The notes under the pieces are model-generated. The model saw only the letters and a program-made list of their open reading frames with translations. It searched no databases and was not told the DNA's origin. A stretch of 7,390 bases of DNA from contig JAQIDF010000448.1 in assembly GCA_027858145.1 (NCBI GenBank), positions 1-7,390 of the forward strand. The letters are read 5' to 3'. Shown here piece after piece: positions 1 through 6,626 of the stretch (position 1 is its first letter; each line of letters begins with the position of its first letter). The DNA is from Prolixibacteraceae bacterium (GTDB lineage Bacteria; Bacteroidota; Bacteroidia; Bacteroidales; Prolixibacteraceae). A program made the translations under genes and the position numbers.

Positions 1-104
1 TTTACATCAACCCATTGTGTAAAGCCATTTATTTCGAGGCGGTCGAGCATGTACTCAACGCGCTCGGTAAATGCCTGATTATATGTTATAAAAACTGATT
101 TCAT
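1..104 (-). CDS. Small PII-like, RND-transporter-associated protein (PG0541-like), N-terminal part only
   Basis: Only 34 codons are visible; the gene continues beyond the left edge. It reads MKSVFITYNQAFTERVEYML and then a segment ending GFTQWVDV. The pattern is a short beta strand, an amphipathic helix and a second strand, as at the start of ferredoxin-like PII/CutA folds. From memory it matches the small (about 95-residue) Bacteroidota proteins encoded directly after RND permeases, named after Porphyromonas gingivalis PG0541. This family assignment is recall, not a search result. The ATG lies 12 nt after the permease stop, with an A-rich leader (AATTAAAGAAAA), so it is almost certainly the last or next gene of the pump operon. 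There is no signal peptide, so it should be cytoplasmic. A role as a sensor or modulator of the pump is inference. The gene's existence is well supported by start, frame and spacing; its function is not established. Confidence 0.72.
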   Translation of the reverse strand, partial: MKSVFITYNQAFTERVEYMLDRLEINGFTQWVDV

Positions 105-116
105 TTTTCTTTAATT

Positions 117-3100
117 TTAGTTGTCCATAAATACAAATTTCTGGCGCACGGCCATTTTCTTGTCGCGTTCTCCTTTACGGGCCATAAGTGCATATATAAC
201 CGGTACTAATACCATTGTAACCAGGGTAGAGAAAACCAGTCCGCCAATTACAGATATACCCATCGGGCTCCATATTTCAGAACCTTCGCCGGTGCTGAGC
301 GCCATAGGCAGCATACCAAGCATGGTGGTTAAGGCTGTCATGAGCACCGGGCGCAACCTCGATTTACCCGACTCGATAATGGCTTTGTTGAGTTCGATGC
401 CACGGTCGCGCATCAGGTTAATGTAATCGACCAGTACAATGCCGTTTTTCACCACAATACCTACCAGCAATACTGCTCCCAGGGCCGCGATAATACTTAG
501 GTTGGTGCCGGTGATAGCGAGTGTGAAAATGATACCGGGTATAATAAAGAAGATTGATGACATGATGATAAATGGCATCTTGAACGATTCAAACTGGCTG
601 GCCATTACAATGAACACCAACAAGATTGAAAGGAGGGCCAATAGTCCCAGATCCATAAAAGAATCGTTCATGTCTTCATAGGCACCGCCGATTTCAACAT
701 TAATGCCCTGTGGTACATTCATGTCATCAAGTTCAGCCTGCATTGAGGTAGCCAGTTGTCCCATCGAAATTTTGTACGGAACAGCTGTAACATTTACAAC
801 ACGTTGTTTCCGTGAGCGTTCGATACTTGGCGGGGTCATTGTTTCCACAATATTTCCCAGCTCTTTCAGGCGAATTCCATTACCACTTGGTGTCATAATC
901 AGAATATTCTCGAGGTCGGTTATAGAGTTACGTTGTTCTTCTTCAAACTTAACAACCACATCGTATTCATTACCAAATTGTCTGAAACGAGTGGCAGTAA
1001 GACCCTCTACGCGGTTTCTGATCATGGATGAAACCTGTGCGGTTGAGAGCCCGTGAAGTGCCAGTTTTTCACGATCAAGGTCAACGGTAAGTTCCGGCTT
1101 AAATTTTTCGCGACTTACCTGAACCTCCCGTGCTCCCGGGATTTTCTCAACACGATCTTTAATGGCATTGGCAAAATCTGTTGTGGTGTTGAAATCGTAT
1201 CCATAAAGTGATATCTGAACATTTTGTTCTCCTCCCATACCTGAATTTGTTTGCGTTGAAACGCTGAAACTATTTATTTCAGGTATCTCGTTGAGGTATT
1301 TTCTGAATGTTTCAGCAACTTCCCAAACAGAGCGGGTACGTGTTTTGGGCTTGGTAAGCGAAAGCCTGTAATTGATAATATGCGAACCTGATGATTGGAA
1401 GATTGAATTAACGGTTCCTCTGTCATCAGAGCCGGTTGATGCCGAGTAAAGTTCAGCTTCAGGGATATTCCCGCGTACAAAATCTTCGATTTGCGTTGCA
1501 ATTTTAGATGATTCTTCAAAGCGAGTACCTGTTTGCAGCTCAATTTCGGCTGAAATACTACTTGAATCGGTTTCGGGAATGAACTCCGTACCAATGTTTC
1601 CGGCAAAGAAAAATGATACAACAAACAATGTAACCGATACAAGAATTACGATCAGTTTGTTGTTGAGGGCAACTTTTAGCGACTTGCCATAAAATTTGTC
1701 AAGCCAGTCGAGACCAGGCTTAATGGTTCGGTCGTAGCTGAATTTGCCGGGTTTCTTTGTGTCCTTTCTTAGTTTTAATAGCTTCGAACTAAGCATTGGT
1801 GTTAACGAGATAGCCGCAATGGTTGATGTTACAACCGTAATGGTAACAATCCAACCAAGCTGTCGGAACAGTACGCCTGTCATACCGCCGACCAGTGTGA
1901 GAGGGAAGAAAACGGCCACAACTGTTAGTGTAGTTACGATTACAGCCAGCCATACTTCGTTGGTTGCATAAATAGCGGCTTCGCGCGGACTACTTCCCCT
2001 TTCAATGTGTTTGGTAATGTTTTCGAGCACAACAATGGCATCGTCAACCACCATACCAATTGCAATTGCAAGCGACGAGAGTGAAATAATGTTGATGGAG
2101 CTGCCTGTTACGTATAGGTATATAAACGATACAATAAGGGCGATAGGAATGGTTAACACAATAATGAATGTTGCCCTCCAGCGGCCCAGGAAGAAAAGTA
2201 CAACCAGGGTAACAAAGATTAATGCAAACAGCAATGTTGTTGCCAGGTTGTTTATCGAACCTTTAATAAATTCAGATGAATCAAAAATGGTTTCAATTTT
2301 AACATCATCCGGAAGGTTCTTTTCAAGTTTTTTCAATTCTTGTTTTACATCTCTGGCAATTTTAACCGTGTTTCCGCCCGATTGTTTCATCACAAACATG
2401 CGGGCACCGGTTTTACCGTTGATTTTTTCCTCGATATTCATGTCGCGCATGCCGTCGATGACTGTCGCAACATTTTTTAAGAGAATGGTTGAACCATTAA
2501 AATTGCCAACAACAAGGTTACCAATTTCGTGGCTGTCGTCGAACTCACCTTTAACGCGGAGGGGGTATTCAAGTTTACCCATTTCGATGCTTCCCGAAGG
2601 CATGTTGAGGTTTTCAGAAGCCAGCACATTACCAATTTGTTCAACAGTGATGTTGTAGGCTTCCATTTTTACGGGATCTACTTCAATGGTAATTTCCCGC
2701 ACCGGGGCACCCGACAAACCAATCGATCCGATACCTTCTATTTTGTTGAGCGGGGTAACCACTTTTTCATCAATAATTTCTTCGAGGCCTTCGAGGCTTT
2801 CATCGGCCGTAACTGCATAAAACAGAATCGGCATCATGCTCGAATTAAATTTAAAGATGGTAGGATCTTCTGCATCTTCGGGTAAAAACCCCTCTATAAA
2901 CGATAAAGCATCGCGTATGTCGTTTGCCGCTTCATCGAGGTCGGTTTCCCACTCAAATTCAACTGTTACCAGTGAAACATTGTCGCGCGATACCGAAGAA
3001 ATTTCTTTCATGTCGCTTACCGACGAAAGGGCGTCTTCAATGGGTTTTGTAAGGTTCGTTTCAATATCGGCGGCATTGGCGCCACCATATTGCGTGTAAA

Positions 3101-3239
3101 TTGTTATGGCCGGTATCTCCATTTCGGGATACAAGTCGACGGGAACCTGCACGAGCGAATAAATCCCGAAGATCATTACACCAACGAAAATCAGCATCGT
3201 GGTGATCGGCCGTTTTACTGCGTCTTTATATATACTCAT
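117..3239 (-). CDS. RND-family efflux permease (AcrB/HAE1-like inner-membrane proton antiporter)
   Basis: This 1040-residue protein has the usual length of the family (AcrB is 1049). It should form an inner-membrane trimer that exchanges protons for substrates taken from the periplasm or membrane. Membrane segments lie near residues 13-31, 332-351, 357-377, 386-407, 431-451, 463-483, 528-546, 863-881, 889-909, 914-937, 965-983 and 993-1017. Two large periplasmic porter/docking regions fall at about 32-331 and 547-862, which is the duplicated RND plan. The proton relay is complete: D399 and D400 in TM4 (GMVVDDAIVVLEN), K931 in TM10 (VVKNGIVLVDY), and R961 and T968 in RLRPVLMT. These correspond to AcrB D407, D408, K940, R971 and T978. 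The doubled Asp and hydrophobic TM4 favour the drug-exporting HAE1 branch over heavy-metal CusA types. The start lies 14 nt after the adaptor stop, behind a GA-rich AGAGAGAAGAACA leader. The substrate cannot be read from sequence; drugs, bile salts or lipids are all possible. Confidence 0.96.
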   Translation of the reverse strand: MSIYKDAVKRPITTMLIFVGVMIFGIYSLVQVPVDLYPEMEIPAITIYTQYGGANAADIETNLTKPIEDALSSVSDMKEISSVSRDNVSLVTVEFEWETDLDEAANDIRDALSFIEGFLPEDAEDPTIFKFNSSMMPILFYAVTADESLEGLEEIIDEKVVTPLNKIEGIGSIGLSGAPVREITIEVDPVKMEAYNITVEQIGNVLASENLNMPSGSIEMGKLEYPLRVKGEFDDSHEIGNLVVGNFNGSTILLKNVATVIDGMRDMNIEEKINGKTGARMFVMKQSGGNTVKIARDVKQELKKLEKNLPDDVKIETIFDSSEFIKGSINNLATTLLFALIFVTLVVLFFLGRWRATFIIVLTIPIALIVSFIYLYVTGSSINIISLSSLAIAIGMVVDDAIVVLENITKHIERGSSPREAAIYATNEVWLAVIVTTLTVVAVFFPLTLVGGMTGVLFRQLGWIVTITVVTSTIAAISLTPMLSSKLLKLRKDTKKPGKFSYDRTIKPGLDWLDKFYGKSLKVALNNKLIVILVSVTLFVVSFFFAGNIGTEFIPETDSSSISAEIELQTGTRFEESSKIATQIEDFVRGNIPEAELYSASTGSDDRGTVNSIFQSSGSHIINYRLSLTKPKTRTRSVWEVAETFRKYLNEIPEINSFSVSTQTNSGMGGEQNVQISLYGYDFNTTTDFANAIKDRVEKIPGAREVQVSREKFKPELTVDLDREKLALHGLSTAQVSSMIRNRVEGLTATRFRQFGNEYDVVVKFEEEQRNSITDLENILIMTPSGNGIRLKELGNIVETMTPPSIERSRKQRVVNVTAVPYKISMGQLATSMQAELDDMNVPQGINVEIGGAYEDMNDSFMDLGLLALLSILLVFIVMASQFESFKMPFIIMSSIFFIIPGIIFTLAITGTNLSIIAALGAVLLVGIVVKNGIVLVDYINLMRDRGIELNKAIIESGKSRLRPVLMTALTTMLGMLPMALSTGEGSEIWSPMGISVIGGLVFSTLVTMVLVPVIYALMARKGERDKKMAVRQKFVFMDN

Positions 3240-3253
3240 TGTTCTTCTCTCTT

Positions 3254-4309
3254 TTACTTAGTTTTTTTTACTTCCACTTTGTCGTTATCCATTAAAACCG
3301 CCTGACCTGCAACAATAAGTTGCTGTCCGTTTTTAATTTCATCTGAGATGATTTCAAGTTTGTCGTCAAAACGTTTACCAAGTTGTACGTTTATGCGTTT
3401 AGCCGTACCATTTTTATTGATAAACACGTGACGATTGTTTGTTCCTTCTTGTTGAAGTACGGCAATTGCCGGAACAACAATGGTTTCAACTTTTTCAATT
3501 ACAATTGATACGCGGGTAAACATTCCCGGGCGTAGTTTCTGATTGTAATTAGGCACTTTAATTTCGATGTTGAAAGAGCGTGTTAGCGGATCAATAGTAG
3601 GGAAGATGTTCATTATAATTCCGCTAAAAACTTCATCGGGATATACGTTGCTGTATAATTTTACTTTTTGACTATTTGATAATTTGTTGAAGAATTGTTC
3701 TGAAATGTTTAACGTAGCCTTGAGTACTGATATTTGCTCAAGTGTTACAATTGCAGCTTTGCCGGCCTGTGTGTTGGGTGATCCGTTGAAAATTTCACCA
3801 TTTTCGAAATATTTAGCCGTAATTACTCCGTCGAAAGATGCAGTAATGGATGTATTTTCTTCCAGAAACTCGATATTCGATTTTGTTACTTCGTACTGCG
3901 ATTCAACCTGGTCGTATTGTTGTTGGGCAATACTTTCTGTTTCCAGAAGTTGTTTCATTCGCTGGTATTCCTTTTCAATGTTTTTTAGTTGAATTTTTGC
4001 TTGCTCCAATTGGGTTTTATCCATTTGAATAATAAGCTGGCCTTTCTTAACGAAGTCGCCTACTTCAACCAAAATTTTGGTGATTTTTCCGGGATTTGCC
4101 GGCGCAACAAAAAGCTTCTCGTAGGGTTCGAGGTTTGCTGAATATTCTGTTGTTCTCTCGATAATGGTTTTTTCTAATTTTTGAACCTTAACGGGGTAAA
4201 TTCTTTCAGCAACGGTTGTTGCTGTTGTGTCTTCCGCTTTGTTTCCGGGCTTTTGGCCACACGCTGCAAACAGGAGGCCAATAATTACAAAAGTGATAAT
4301 TCGTTTCAT
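3254..4309 (-). CDS. RND efflux periplasmic adaptor lipoprotein (HlyD/AcrA family)
   Basis: This 351-residue membrane-fusion protein links the inner-membrane permease to the outer membrane factor. I start it at the ATG at 4309. From there the protein begins MKRIITFVIIGLLFAACGQ, a lipoprotein signal with lipobox FAAC and lipidated Cys17. An upstream in-frame ATG at 4363 would add 18 residues, bury the signal peptide and overlap the preceding gene by 32 nt. Regions in order: split biotinyl-lipoyl domain (about 63-97, with VGDFVKKGQLIIQMD, and again about 153-170, SFDGVITAKYFENGE), a short alpha-helical coiled-coil hairpin (about 98-152), a beta-barrel domain (about 195-270, ending near RPGMFTRVSIVIEK) and a membrane-proximal domain (about 275-348). 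The start is 22 nt after the upstream stop, with an A-rich leader and no Shine-Dalgarno site. Its place between the outer membrane factor and permease genes supports a dedicated partner role. Lipid anchoring in the inner membrane is inferred. Confidence 0.94.
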   Translation of the reverse strand: MKRIITFVIIGLLFAACGQKPGNKAEDTTATTVAERIYPVKVQKLEKTIIERTTEYSANLEPYEKLFVAPANPGKITKILVEVGDFVKKGQLIIQMDKTQLEQAKIQLKNIEKEYQRMKQLLETESIAQQQYDQVESQYEVTKSNIEFLEENTSITASFDGVITAKYFENGEIFNGSPNTQAGKAAIVTLEQISVLKATLNISEQFFNKLSNSQKVKLYSNVYPDEVFSGIIMNIFPTIDPLTRSFNIEIKVPNYNQKLRPGMFTRVSIVIEKVETIVVPAIAVLQQEGTNNRHVFINKNGTAKRINVQLGKRFDDKLEIISDEIKNGQQLIVAGQAVLMDNDKVEVKKTK

Positions 4310-4331
4310 TATGATTGTTTTTTTGAGTTTC

Positions 4332-5759
4332 TTATAATTGATTGTATAATTTATCGATGGCAACCTTTGCTTGCAGCAGGGTCATTAACGATTGTATATA
4401 GTTTGATTCAGCTTCAAGATAGTTGCTGTTTGTTTGCGTTAGTTCAAGGCTCGATACCATGCCTTGTTCATATTTTCGTTCAATATTTTCATATACACGA
4501 TTTGCTATTTTCACGTTTTCTTCCTGGGCTTCGTAGTTCTCGATTGCACTTTTCAAGTCGGACAAAAGCTGGTCTTGTTGTATCTCAAGTTGCTCTTTCA
4601 GCATTTCCTGATTGATTCGTGCTTTGTCGAGCTCTATCCTGGCCTGGGTAACCTTGTGTTTCCGGCTTCCGCTTGAGAATATCGGTACACTGAGGCTAAC
4701 ACCGGCCATGTGGTTTGGTGTCATGTCGAAACCGGTTGTCAGCAGTTTTTGGTTATAAGTGTAGAATCCTGATATGGTTGGTGCGTAACTCCATTTTTCC
4801 ATTTCGAGCATTTTCTCGGTAAGTTCCGATTGGGTGCTTGTGAGCTGATAAGTGATGTTGTTGGTAACATCAAATGTATTGCTTGCTTTTAGTGGGTTGA
4901 GCTCGTTTGTTACATCATCGAGGTTGTTTGTGAGTTTCAGTTCATTTGATGATTGAAGCCCCAGCTGGAATTTCAACATGCTGTAGGTCATTGAAAGGCC
5001 ACGCTGCATCGATCTCAGGTTGTTTTCGAGCATGGTAACCTGGATGCTGATTTGATCAACATCGGTTTGTTCGGCCATGCCGGTTTTATACATCATTGCG
5101 GTGTGCTTTTTTACAGCATTGAGGTTGTCAATAGAAGCTTCCAACGTTTCGATCGACTGTTGGGTAACCAAGGCCATGAGGTAACTATTGGTAACCGATT
5201 CTTTAATGTCGAGCACCGAGTTTTCGAATCCTTGTTCGGCTATCTTCGTACCCAGCTTGGCTACTTTAATACCGGCCCAATACTGTCCACTGAAAATAAG
5301 CTGTCCCAACTGAACGGCAGCAGTAGATGCATCGGTCATTTTAATGGTAGATGCCGGCATCATTGATGATATCTGTTGTTCAAAAAAGCTTCCGGCCTGG
5401 TAGATTTGCAAATCCTGCTGAGTGACAGTGGGATATTGAGCACTGGTTTTGTTCCATGCATCTGCCATTTGATCAGGACTGGGGGTGAAATCTCCACCTC
5501 CCATTGAAAAGCCGAACTCTATTTCGTAACCAAAGTAAGTCATCCAGTCGAGCGTAGCGTCAATTTGGGGCAACCCCTGGGCTATTGTCTCTTTAACCTT
5601 TGCCTCCGATGAGGAGATATCAAGGCGGGCATTTTCAAGTGTTTTGTTGTGCTCCACGGCATAAGCCTGCGCCTCGTTGAGTGATAATTTAACTACTTCC
5701 TGTCCGTGTAGGGTTGCACCGAGCAGTAGGAGTGTTAATGTTAAGAGTTTGTACTTCAT
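4332..5759 (-). CDS. TolC-like outer membrane efflux factor
   Basis: This 475-residue protein is the trimeric outer membrane channel of the pump. Residues 1-20 (MKYKLLTLTLLLLGATLHGQ) are a Sec signal peptide with cleavage likely near residue 20; no lipobox Cys is seen, unlike OprM-type factors. Two OEP-type repeats follow. Repeat 1 has LSLNEAQAYAVEHNKTLENA, GLPQIDATLDW (about 62-72) and LGQLIFSGQYWAGIKVAK (about 151-168). Repeat 2 has YAPTISGFYTYNQK (about 325-338), VSLSVPIFSSGSRK (about 354-367) and a long heptad-rich coiled-coil region of about 370-470 that ends with KYEQGMVSSLELTQ and LLQAKVAIDKLY. This is the usual internal duplication of strand-helix units. The first strand-strand loop (about 84-145) is unusually long. 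The start is 22 nt after the tetR stop. Being the first structural gene, ahead of adaptor and permease, is a common order in Bacteroidota pump operons. Confidence 0.94.
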   Translation of the reverse strand: MKYKLLTLTLLLLGATLHGQEVVKLSLNEAQAYAVEHNKTLENARLDISSSEAKVKETIAQGLPQIDATLDWMTYFGYEIEFGFSMGGGDFTPSPDQMADAWNKTSAQYPTVTQQDLQIYQAGSFFEQQISSMMPASTIKMTDASTAAVQLGQLIFSGQYWAGIKVAKLGTKIAEQGFENSVLDIKESVTNSYLMALVTQQSIETLEASIDNLNAVKKHTAMMYKTGMAEQTDVDQISIQVTMLENNLRSMQRGLSMTYSMLKFQLGLQSSNELKLTNNLDDVTNELNPLKASNTFDVTNNITYQLTSTQSELTEKMLEMEKWSYAPTISGFYTYNQKLLTTGFDMTPNHMAGVSLSVPIFSSGSRKHKVTQARIELDKARINQEMLKEQLEIQQDQLLSDLKSAIENYEAQEENVKIANRVYENIERKYEQGMVSSLELTQTNSNYLEAESNYIQSLMTLLQAKVAIDKLYNQL

Positions 5760-5781
5760 CGCTATTTGTTTTATTTAAACT

Positions 5782-6411
5782 TTAATTATTTTCTAAGTTT
5801 TCGTATTTCTGCATGAATTTCTCAATTAAATCCTGCCCTTTTTCGGTGCATAATCCCCTTAGATAGGGCAAATGAACCGATATCCAAATCTTTTTATGAT
5901 CACATTTGTTAATAAAATCCTTTTCTTCTTCCAGTTTATGAAAAAAGTCCATTATGTGATGAATAAACCGGTTGGCAATATCAATATCAATTTCTTTTCT
6001 GAAGGTGCCTTCATTCATTCCCCGTTTTAAGATGGTATAGGTCACTTCATAGTTTCTGAAATTCTCATTTTTTATAACTGCCTGAAAAATTTGAGAATGG
6101 TATTTTTTCATGTCACTAAAAAAAACCGTATTAATTTTCTGGAGTTTTTGTTGGTTGTGTTCGCCAAATGAAAAGAGTGCATCAATCACATTGTCAGCAT
6201 TTTGTATAATGTTGATAATTTCCTTTTTGTGTTTGCTGAGTTCTTCGGTTAAATAGTTATACAGCAGGTCGTTTTTGTCTTTAAAGTTTTCATAAATGGT
6301 ACGTTTTGATATACCCAAATGCTGTGCAATCGTATCCATGGTAATCTGCCTGACTCCATTTTTGATAAACAGGTCGCCTGCCACATTTAATATCTTATCT
6401 CTTATTTCCAT
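5782..6411 (-). CDS. TetR/AcrR-family transcriptional repressor of the efflux operon
   Basis: This 209-residue protein has normal TetR length. The N-terminal three-helix DNA-binding domain spans about residues 3-49, with the helix-turn-helix at about 24-43 (MDTIAQHLGISKRTIYENFK). The remaining residues form an all-helical ligand-binding/dimer domain that is variable in this family, and no ligand can be named. It is the first gene of the operon and lies 22 nt upstream of the outer membrane factor gene in the same direction. It therefore probably represses its own transcription and that of the pump until a pump substrate binds. A 28-bp palindrome next to its promoter is the likely operator. The gene is clearly richer in AT (about 25-30% GC in several 60-base stretches, higher at the HTH end) than the permease and outer membrane factor genes (about 43-53% in sampled stretches). 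Target and ligand are inferred. Confidence 0.93.
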   Translation of the reverse strand: MEIRDKILNVAGDLFIKNGVRQITMDTIAQHLGISKRTIYENFKDKNDLLYNYLTEELSKHKKEIINIIQNADNVIDALFSFGEHNQQKLQKINTVFFSDMKKYHSQIFQAVIKNENFRNYEVTYTILKRGMNEGTFRKEIDIDIANRFIHHIMDFFHKLEEEKDFINKCDHKKIWISVHLPYLRGLCTEKGQDLIEKFMQKYENLENN

Positions 6412-6428
6412 AATTGCATATTATAACG

Positions 6429-6436
6429 CAAAAGTA
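6429..6436 (-). promoter_or_regulatory. Promoter -7 element of the tetR-efflux operon (TACTTTTG)
   Basis: On the minus strand this reads TACTTTTG, an exact match to the Bacteroidota -7 consensus TAnnTTTG. It sits 17 nt before the tetR ATG, giving a short leader of roughly 11-12 nt if transcription begins the usual few bases after the box. At the expected -33 position (19-bp spacer) the minus strand reads only CTTT rather than TTTG, so the upstream element is weak. No other consensus -7 box was noticed near the tetR 3' end, in keeping with a single promoter for the operon. Confidence 0.62.
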
Positions 6437-6464
6437 GAAAACTTTGTTCATTGAAAAAGTTTTC
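6437..6464. promoter_or_regulatory. Palindromic putative TetR operator (9-bp perfect inverted repeat, 10-bp centre)
   Basis: The left arm GAAAACTTT (6437-6445) and right arm AAAGTTTTC (6456-6464) are exact reverse complements, separated by GTTCATTGAA. The full site is 28 bp, within the known range of TetR-family operators (the QacR site is also 28 bp). The centre contains a smaller palindrome, TTCATTGAA (6447-6455), whose axis is half a base off that of the arms. The left arm directly abuts the -7 box of the tetR promoter and the site fills the spacer up to -33, so a bound dimer would block RNA polymerase. The repeat is visible directly; binding by the neighbouring TetR protein is inference. 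Confidence 0.7.
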
Positions 6465-6571
6465 AGATGCGAAATACGTAAAAAAATCGGTAAACGGCAT
6501 GTAACTTAGGGTGAAATTAACACAGGGTATTAATGATAAGGAAAAAGAAGCATGGTTGTAATGATTTTTTA

Positions 6572-6602
6572 TTTGTAGCTGTTAATGGTTTCATTAATTT
6601 TG
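6572..6602 (+). promoter_or_regulatory. hisS promoter (TTTG, 19 bp, TAATTTTG)
   Basis: TTTG at 6572-6575 and TAATTTTG at 6595-6602 match both halves of the Bacteroidota sigma-70-type (sigma-ABfr) promoter with a 19-bp spacer, which is the preferred spacing. Transcription should start about six bases after the box, leaving a leader of some 18-20 nt before the hisS ATG at 6627. The leader is A-rich with no Shine-Dalgarno site, which is normal in this phylum. There is no room for a T-box or attenuator in such a short leader. The promoter lies 107 bp from the palindrome on the tetR side. Confidence 0.75.
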
Positions 6603-6626
6603 CAGGTCTAAAAAATCATAAATAAA

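Noticed and set aside
2005..2658. A 217-codon open frame on the + strand inside the permease gene
   Set aside because: It is antisense to a clearly conserved RND protein, its product is low-complexity Ser/Thr/Ile/Met-rich with no recognisable domain, and it has no promoter or neighbouring partner. It is a shadow of codon usage.
117..3239. Heavy-metal (CusA-type) RND pump
   Set aside because: The TM4 motif has the DD pair typical of HAE1 drug pumps, and I saw no methionine-rich metal relay or His-rich stretch in the permease or adaptor.
4310..4363. Upstream in-frame start giving a 369-residue adaptor protein
   Set aside because: It would overlap the outer membrane factor gene and place 18 residues ahead of a good lipoprotein signal peptide; the start at 4309 is better.
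6502..6509. TAACTTAG on the + strand as a second hisS promoter
   Set aside because: One mismatch in the essential TTTG part and no TTTG element at the right distance upstream, while a perfect promoter lies closer to hisS.
6507..6530. Repeated AGGGT words in the intergenic region
   Set aside because: Five-base matches at this distance are expected by chance and their flanks do not match.
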